Assembly: GCF_030272615.1 (NCBI RefSeq) | Contig: NC_081415.1 | Span: 233,623,303 to 233,687,302, forward strand | DNA: 64,000 nucleotides | Direction of reading: 5' to 3' | DNA from: Cryptomeria japonica | Lineage: Eukaryota; Streptophyta; Pinopsida; Cupressales; Cupressaceae | Shown here: positions 57,560 to 64,000 of the stretch, in pieces | Position numbering within the stretch: the first letter of the stretch is position 1 | How the letters are laid out: each line of letters begins with the position of its first letter | Translations under genes and position numbers: made by a program | Notes under the pieces: generated by a model | Told to the model about the DNA's origin: nothing | Database searches by the model: none | The model's input: only the letters and a program-made list of their open reading frames with translations

Positions 57560-58348
57560 TTAAGTGATGCCAGATGGTGGGATAACTTCCATCTTTTGTC
57601 TTAGGTACTCAAATGGGCCCAAAGGAAGTGGCTTGGTAAATATGCTAGTAATTTTCTCTCTTGTGGGAACATATTCTACTATGACCTTCTTGTCTACTAC
57701 CTTCTCCCTCGAGAAGTGATACTTGATTGCAATGTGTTTTGTTCTTGAGTGCATTACGGGATTCTTGGAGATGTTTATTGAACTTGAATTATCACACCGG
57801 ATTGGAATAGGTTCTGGTATCTCCACTTGTATGTCTTTTAGTGTCTGCTTCATCCGTAAAACTTGTGAACAACATGTAGCAGATGTTATATACTCTGCCT
57901 CAGTAGTAGACAATGACACTGAATCTTGATTCTTATTGTGTCATGATACTCGTTGGTCTCCTAAGTAGAAAGCACCTCCGGTTATACTTTTCTGGTCATC
58001 AATACTTCCCTCCCAATCTGCATTAGTATAAGCTTGCAAAGAGAAGTCTCCTTTATTTGGATACCACAGACAATAGCTGATAGTTCCTTGCAGATACCTA
58101 AAGATTATTTTGACTGCATTTAGATGAGACTGTTTAGGAGCATCTTGGAATCTTGCAACCATGCAAACAGCTTGTACAATATCCATTCTAGATGTTGTTA
58201 AATATAACAGACTACCAATCATAGACCTATATAGTGTTTTCTCAACTTCAGGTGACTCATCTAGTTTGCTCAACTTACAACCAGTAATCATGGGAGTACT
58301 TACCAGTTTGTTATCCTCCATCTGAAATTTCTTCAACATGTCTTTCAC
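57560..58348 (-). pseudogene. Copia-3 RNase H and connection
   Basis: Minus frame: YRSMIGSLLYLTTSRMDIVQ and AVKIIFRYLQGTISYCLWYP, then AYTNADWEGSIDDQKSITGG, followed after a stop by LSTTEAEYITSATCCSQVLR and CDNSSSINISKNPVMHSRTK. The catalytic-type D-A-D-W is present as N-A-D-W. The domain closes with IFTKPLP. Confidence 0.92.
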
Positions 58349-58384
58349 ATACTTGGTTTGAGAGATGAAAATTCCTTTCTCCTG

Positions 58385-59210
58385 CTATGAGATCTGTAAA
58401 CCAAGAAAATAGGACAACTCACCCAACATGGATATCTCAAATTTTGTCTCCATCTGATCTACAAATTCTTTGCACATGATGTCCTTGTCTCCACCAAAGA
58501 TAATATCATCCACATATACAACAACTATAATCATGTGATCTCCATTTACCTTGACATACAAGTTGTTGTATGCATTCCCTTTCTGGAATCCTTTCCCCTT
58601 CAAGTATTTGTCTAACCAGGAATACCATGCTCTGGGAGCCTGCTTCAAACCATACAGGGCTTTCTTCAACCAGCGTACAAAACTTTCATCTTCATGCAGC
58701 AGATACCCTTCCAGTTGTTTCATATACACCTCTTCTTCAAGATTACCATTGAGAAAAGAAAATTTTACATCCATCTGATACACTTTATATCCATTATAGG
58801 TTGAGAAGGCTAAAAACATTCTTATTGCTTCTAATCTAGAAATCGGTGCAAAGGTTTCTTGAAAATCAATACCTTCCACTTGAGCATACCCTTTGCAAAC
58901 TAACCTTGCTTTATGCTGGACTATCTTACCTTCTTCATTCATCTTATTCTGGTAGACCCATTTAGTACCTATTTTTGTCTGATGGTCTAGGAACAAGTTC
59001 CCAAGTCTGATTCTTCTCAATTTGTTTCAATTCTTCATCCATGGCATCTACCCACTTCTCACTTTTGCAAGCATTATCAAAAGTTTTGGGCTCTACTTCA
59101 GTCATGAGACGGAAATTTACCTGCTCACTTTCCCTAGCTAATCTCCTTCTGGTCTGCACACCTTCATTCCTATCTCCTATGATATATTCTTCCAGATGAT
59201 TCTTCTGCAC
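58385..59210 (-). pseudogene. Copia-3 reverse transcriptase
   Basis: Minus frames 59,210-58,962 and 59,020-58,385 join by a frameshift. They contain WVDAMDEELKQIEKNQTWEL, KARLVCKGYAQVEGIDFQET, QMDVKFSFLNGNLEEEVYMK, ALYGLKQAPRAWY and YVDDIIFGG with the polymerase Asp pair. Only the frameshift disables an otherwise full-length domain. It copies element RNA into DNA in virus-like particles. Confidence 0.93.
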
Positions 59211-60353
59211 TTACCGGTTGGGGATCTTGTTTGGTGCATCTTCTACCAGTCCATTGTCATATTTTTCATATTCAATATCTAATTCATCAATGGAAGGTTT
59301 TGGTGCAAATTTTCCTCTATGTGAGTCTTCATCTATTCTCACATTTACACTCTCAACCATCCTTCTCAATCTATTGTTGTAGCATTTTTAAGATTTATTG
59401 TTGGTTGAGTATCCCAAGAAGATTCCTTCATCACTCTGGGAATCAAAACTTCCTAATCCATCAGCATCTCTCTTGATGAAACACTTACTTCTAAACACTA
59501 TGAAGTGCTTGAGTGATGGTTTCCTTTCATTCCATAACTCATAAGGATTCATTCTATTGTTCAGTCGTAACTATACCCGGTTTAATCTATAGACTATAGT
59601 ATGAACTGCTTCCTTCCATTATATATCCGGTATGTTGGCCTCATTCAACATTTTCCTAGCCATCTCCTTCATTGTCCTATTTTTCCTCTCTACCACCCCA
59701 TTTTGCTAAGGTGTTCTTGCAGCTCAGTATTGTCTTCGGATCCCATGTCTCTCATAGTAGTCAACAAAATCATTGGAAGAAAAATCTTCACCTCGATATG
59801 ATCTTAAGCATTTTACTTGGTATCCACTTTCAATTTCTACCATCTTCCTGAAAATCTTGAATCTCTCAAATGCTTGTGACTTATCATGCAGGAAGGTTAC
59901 CCAAGTCATTATTGAGTAATCATCTATGAATAGCATGAAATACCTTTCTCCAGCCAATGCTCTTGACCTTGTTGGCCCACATAAGTTTGTATGTATTAAC
60001 TCTAAAGGTCTTAAGTTGTTATATTCCTTTGTTTTAAAGTTAACCTTTTCTTGCTTACCTCTGACACATTCATCACAGAATGTGCTTGCCAGTTTTATGA
60101 TTTGAGGTATGTTTCTCACAAATCGGGTCTTGCTTATTTTAACTAGATTATCAAAATTCACATGGCTTAATCTTCGGTGCCACAACCAACTTTCATCAAC
60201 CTGTCCCATCATGCAGTGGGACTCATAGCATTCCTTCGGATTATAGACATTACCCTCTGTTCTCTTTCCTTCTGCTACCACTTGACCGATACCCTGCTTT
60301 CTTATCTGACAATCAATAGATTTGAATGAAAACTTGTACCCTTTGTCGCACAT
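59211..60353 (-). pseudogene. Copia-3 integrase
   Basis: Minus frame: SWLWHRRLSHVNFDNLVKIS, then CDECVRGKQ, giving the H-H-C-C zinc site. Then LIHTNLCGP, where the first catalytic Asp is Asn, FIDDYSIMTWVTF with the second Asp, and SYRGEDFSS with the Glu. After a stop near 59,724 the frame continues as QNGVVERKNRTMKEMARKML and RSKCFIKRD with further stops. Confidence 0.9.
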
Positions 60354-60494
60354 CTAACTTACACTCAGTAGGTTATGCTTTAGTCCTTCCACATAGTACA
60401 CATCATGAGCCTTGAGCTGGCCAAAAATATTCAATGTACCCCGACCTTTGATCTTGATGGAGGAGTTGTCACCAAAATGGATTGAACCACCATT

Positions 60495-60788
60495 TCAATC
60501 ATCAAGCTTGATGAATTTTTTCTTATCTTTGGTCATGTGATTTAAGTAGCCACTATCAACTACCCATAAATTCCTCCATTCATCATGTAGAGCAGTCTGC
60601 ACAATCAGGTTGGACTTTGTCTTGTTTTTCTCCTTCTCTACCCAGATCGGTTTCTCTTCTTTCTTTTCCTCTTTTGTCACTTTGTGTTCCAGTTTTGTTT
60701 CTAAATTCTCATCCGGTACTATTTTATTTTTCTTGATGGTTCTCGGCTTACAATACCTTTCTATGTGACCAAAATTTTCACACAACAT
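60495..60788 (-). pseudogene. Copia-3 last zinc knuckle and protease start
   Basis: Minus frame LCENFGHIERYC is a knuckle that has lost its first Cys. After a Lys/Glu-rich linker comes WRNLWVVDSGYLNHMTKDKK with the D-S-G active site of the aspartic protease. The rest of the protease lies in the shifted sequence 60,354-60,490. Confidence 0.85.
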
Positions 60789-60846
60789 TTCATATTAGTA
60801 CTGTAAGATGTACTTAATGCATTCTTGTAGGACATTTGCATATTAC

Positions 60847-62766
60847 TCAACATTCATAACTCTTGTGACCAAACTCATTGCAATTATAAAATGTGACATT
60901 TGTACTTTGTAATGCAGAAAATGAGTTTCTACTCTCAAAACTAGGCTTTACATTCATTTTTCTACAATCTATCATTTTATGACCGAACTTATTACACCGA
61001 TGACAATAACCATAAAAATTTGGAACATATTGGTTAGGTTGTCTTGAACCTGCAAACAACTGCCTCACTGGGGGTCTTCCTTTCATGCTACTAACTCTTG
61101 TGAATTATTCATGATCAATACTTGCATTTCTCCTTGGATCTACATGTTGGTGTATTGAGTATGGTCTCCAGTTCATTGATTGAGTATACCGGTTTGTGTA
61201 GCAGTTTCTAGCAGCATCTACATATGTCTTCTTGCTGGTATCTTTTCTTACCGTGAATGTCTTCTTCTCTTCAACTTCATTTGAAGAAGTGAATTATATC
61301 TCCTTATCGGATGTGTCTTTGTTGTTTGAACTTTGACCTTATTGAAAACCTAAGCCATTGATATCTTTAGATTTCTTCTATTTTCTCAGCATCTTGTCCA
61401 GGGCTTCAGTGCTGCCTTCATATTTGCTTCTCACTTTTATTTATTCCGAACTTTTCTCTAAGTCCTTCTGGAGTTTCACTATTTTTGCTTCCAGATTCTG
61501 ATGTTCCTTTTCCTTTTCACTCAGACTAGTACTAGTAACTTCACACATCCTCTTGGCCTCTTCCAACTGGATTTTTAGATCTGCAATAGTTTTCTTGGAC
61601 TCTTCAAGAGATTGCTCCAACAACTCTTGTTCTTCAACTGCAACCCTTTTTACCTTCTTCAAATATCTTCTTGATTTCTTTAGCTCATCTAAGGCACTAA
61701 TGAGTTTTGCTTCAAGATCTACTTCTCCTTCTTTCTCTTCCTCTTCTGCTTCTTTATGTACCGAAACCTCTTGAGCCATGAAAAGGTTTGCTCTGACTTC
61801 ATCTCCATTGCAACAATCATCTGAGGCACTTTCCTCATCTGTGGTATCATTTTCATGTGTGTAAAAATTGCTCTGCTTCTGGTAGCCTCTTCTACCATGC
61901 TAGTAGACATTCTTCTTCCTATCCTTACTATATGATCTGATACCACTTGATTGATCATCTTCATTCTTATCACCATAAGGACATTTAGCAGCAAAATGTC
62001 CAATCTTTCCATAGTTGAAAAATTTCAAAGGTAGCTTGCCTTTGTAATTGCTTGAACCTATCTTGAGTCTTATGACAAAGTTTTCCATGATGTCATCAGA
62101 GTCTTCACCAGGGTCATCATGAGCAAATTCTTCTTTTCCTTTTCTTGATGTCTTCAATGCAGCTTCTTTCTTCACAGCATTAGTACCAGCAGTCCTCATC
62201 TCATTACCAGTTAGGGAGCCATACAACTCATCCATTGTAAATACTTTCATATCTTTTGCTTCTTCTATTGCTGAAAACTTTGTATCATACTTAGATGTAA
62301 GAGATCTAAGTACTTTCTTCACTACCACCTCATCTTTTATTTCTTCTCCAAGCCCTCTAGTGGTGTTTGTTGTTTCCTCAACCCTTTGGAGATAGTCAGC
62401 AATCTTCTCTTCATCTCTCATCTTCAAACCCTCAAGTTGTGCTCTCAATTTCTGCAACTTCGCTTCCTTGACTTTAGCATCACCTTCAAATATCTTCTGC
62501 AACTTATCCCAAGTTTCCTTGGTAGAGGAGCAGTGCATAACTTTAACAAACTCATTATCAGACAACCCACTAAGAATGGCATTTTTAGCTGTTGCATTGT
62601 TCTCATATTTCTTCTTAGCATCTAGATCAGTAGGAGGATTGTTAGGGACTATGTACCCATTCACAACTGACATCCATATGTCACAACCTATAGAGGACAA
62701 ATAGGTTTCCATTCTTCTACCATCAAACATAGGAGCTTTTGAGGAGGCGGATTCATTTCTTGCCAT
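60847..62766 (-). pseudogene. Copia-3 gag
   Basis: Starts at the ATG at 62,766 (MARNESASSKAPMFDGRRME), the first Met after the primer site that fits gag. One frame then continues to 60,847 with in-frame stops near 61,900, 61,438, 61,372, 61,348, 61,290 and 61,108. Order: UBN2-like gag domain (LSGLSDNEFVKVMHCSSTKE, then LRAQLEGLKMRDEEKIADYL), a decayed knuckle (FNYGKIGHFAAKC), a coiled coil (61,441-61,779), GLGF, and knuckles CHRCNKFGHKMIDC and YNCNEFGHKSYEC. Gag forms the particle that packages element RNA. Confidence 0.88.
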
Positions 62767-62828
62767 TGTGAACACTTGACAGGATCTACCCAAGCTAAAG
62801 AACGCTTTTGACAAAATAGGGTACCTAG

Positions 62829-62842
62829 GCTCTAATACTAAT
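62829..62842 (-). other. Primer-binding site of copia-3 (decayed)
   Basis: The minus strand reads ATTAGTATTAGAGC, two changes from ATTGGTATCAGAGC, next to the LTR end. Confidence 0.75.
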
Positions 62843-64000
62843 TCTTGGACACAATGGATCACTGAGAGGGGGTGAATCGATGATTTAAATAATTCTCCTT
62901 CAACAAGGAGATACCAGTAATATATAAAACTAAGTGCTAACCCGTAGCTCAAACAGTGCAAACAAGGTGTGTGAAAGGACTTGCTAAAACATTAACATAA
63001 CACATGCACACCAATGGATCACATAACACCAGATATATATGAAGAAAACCCAATATGGGAAAAACTTCGGTGAGAATAGTTGTTGGAGATCTTCTGCTCC
63101 AATTTGGCCTCACAATGAATCTCTTATTACAATATTTAGGGAACCAACCCAAGGAGAACCAACCCCTGATTTATGAGCACCAATTCAAAGGAGAACCAAC
63201 CCCTACACAATTTATAGGCTACAACCCCTGCACTAAGCTCCAACTTAGTGAAAACAATATAAAACTCAGTTATACAAATGAAATCACTATTGCAAATGAA
63301 GTTTTGCAACCTTACAATATTTTTTTGTGTCGGTTTCAACCTTATCGGTCTATATTCACTCCACCCACTCTACAACTTGGCTTTGTTGATCACTTTTCTA
63401 AGTCCCCTCTCACAATGTCTTCACACCTCAACTCACACTTGATCACTCTTTATCAGGTATCGCATTTACTAGCCTGTCACCTCTGTGTTCTATGCTCACT
63501 CCATCGGTTTGTTCCTTACATCGGTTTATCATGTTTCTCCTTACCAGTCTAGTCTTTACTCATACACACTTCAAGTGATTATTTCTTCAGCTCTCAGACA
63601 GTGATTTCACACTTGCCTTCACTCTATAGCAGCAGCAACCATAGTCTCAAGTCATCATATTTAAACTTGAGCTTTCCCTCCAAGAATCACTTAGGGCAGT
63701 TAGGGTTTCCTTCACTTGACCAAATCTGCATGAGATCCAATCCAATCTGCCTTGATCGATCACCTATACTCGAGGAATGCATTTGCACACATTTTCTATT
63801 ATCCAATGCATATTTGCTAAAGATAGCAATCTCGACCATGTTTTTCGGAACATGTCGACTCAATTATGACCCAGTTGTTTCCTTTTCAAGGTCCTCTTGT
63901 GGTTTGATTTCTTTGCTTCAGTCTAGGCTCCAACAACTCCCTGATATTTCTTCGTCACTCTTTCTTCCTCGAGCTGTATCAATCTATTATCATCCCGTGA
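62843..64000 (-). mobile_element. 5' LTR of copia-3 (partial, runs off the window)
   Basis: Parallels the 3' LTR 55,616 to about 56,760. It differs by single bases and by an extra duplicated piece near 63,165-63,190 (caaaggagaaccaacccct twice in variant form). Confidence 0.9.

Larger units (their letters stand above)
57341..62842 (-). mobile_element. Interior of copia-3, a Ty1-copia retrotransposon
   Basis: The domain order on the minus strand is gag, zinc knuckles, protease, integrase, reverse transcriptase, RNase H, which defines Ty1-copia. The long gag with a coiled coil and long LTRs suggest a SIRE/Maximus-like lineage, tentatively. All domains are present but interrupted by stops and shifts. 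Many of the stops would be CAA, CAG or CGA before C-to-T change. Confidence 0.88.

Overview
This window reads as nuclear DNA of a land plant with a large, transposon-filled genome. A gymnosperm such as a conifer is my best guess, but the sequence does not prove it. The reasons are GT-AG introns, SAUR auxin-response genes, a TPD1-like secreted-protein gene, an AT-rich background, and decayed LTR retrotransposons stacked inside one another. Host genes are few; most ORFs longer than 60 codons come from repeats.

Region 1 (about 0.96-22.35 kb) is a segmental duplication built around a SAUR gene. There are four copies of one module. A (0.96-4.33 kb), B (10.56-14.76 kb) and C (16.0-18.0 kb) carry SAUR on the minus strand; D (18.04-22.35 kb) is inverted and carries it on the plus strand. 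B and D keep open SAUR frames, A is frameshifted, and C has lost the SAUR core by deletion. Each module also carries tRNA-like SINE pieces, an unknown conserved 3' block, and usually a decayed LINE-like zinc-knuckle fragment. Between A and B lie retrotransposon remnants (4.97-9.56 kb) and a 5S rRNA-like segment that may be a Cassandra-type TRIM (9.8-10.2 kb).

Region 2 (22.35-36.6 kb) holds copia remnants, a hexanucleotide microsatellite, a two-exon TPD1-like gene (29.38-31.30 kb) that seems to lack its ATG, and a decayed Ty3/gypsy-like remnant with a gag-like frame (32.2-36.6 kb).

Region 3 (36.6-64.0 kb) is a nest. A minus-strand Ty1-copia element (copia-2) starts at 36,601. Its 3' LTR is split by a probable solo LTR (37,180-38,652). 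Its integrase is split by a 12.2-kb DNA transposon candidate (40,826-52,997). Its 5' LTR is split by a second minus-strand copia element (copia-3), which runs from 55,616 past the window end.

The most interesting object is the 12.2-kb insertion. It has terminal inverted repeats starting GTGCAGGATCATGG. It has a broken transposase-like gene on the plus strand, with a candidate DDE triad and a GHGKGEHDGAG motif. A second six-exon gene lies on the minus strand; its exons join in phase and I do not recognise the product. The two genes converge tail to tail, a layout like MuDR. The element also holds repeated palindromes centred on GATATC, a 3.7-kb array of a 20-bp unit in alternating orientation bordered by (GA)n and (CT)n, a 1.5-kb AT array, and two solo LTRs with perfect 5-bp target duplications. 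Both genes are broken, mostly by changes that C-to-T decay would explain. I cannot assign it to a named superfamily from sequence alone.
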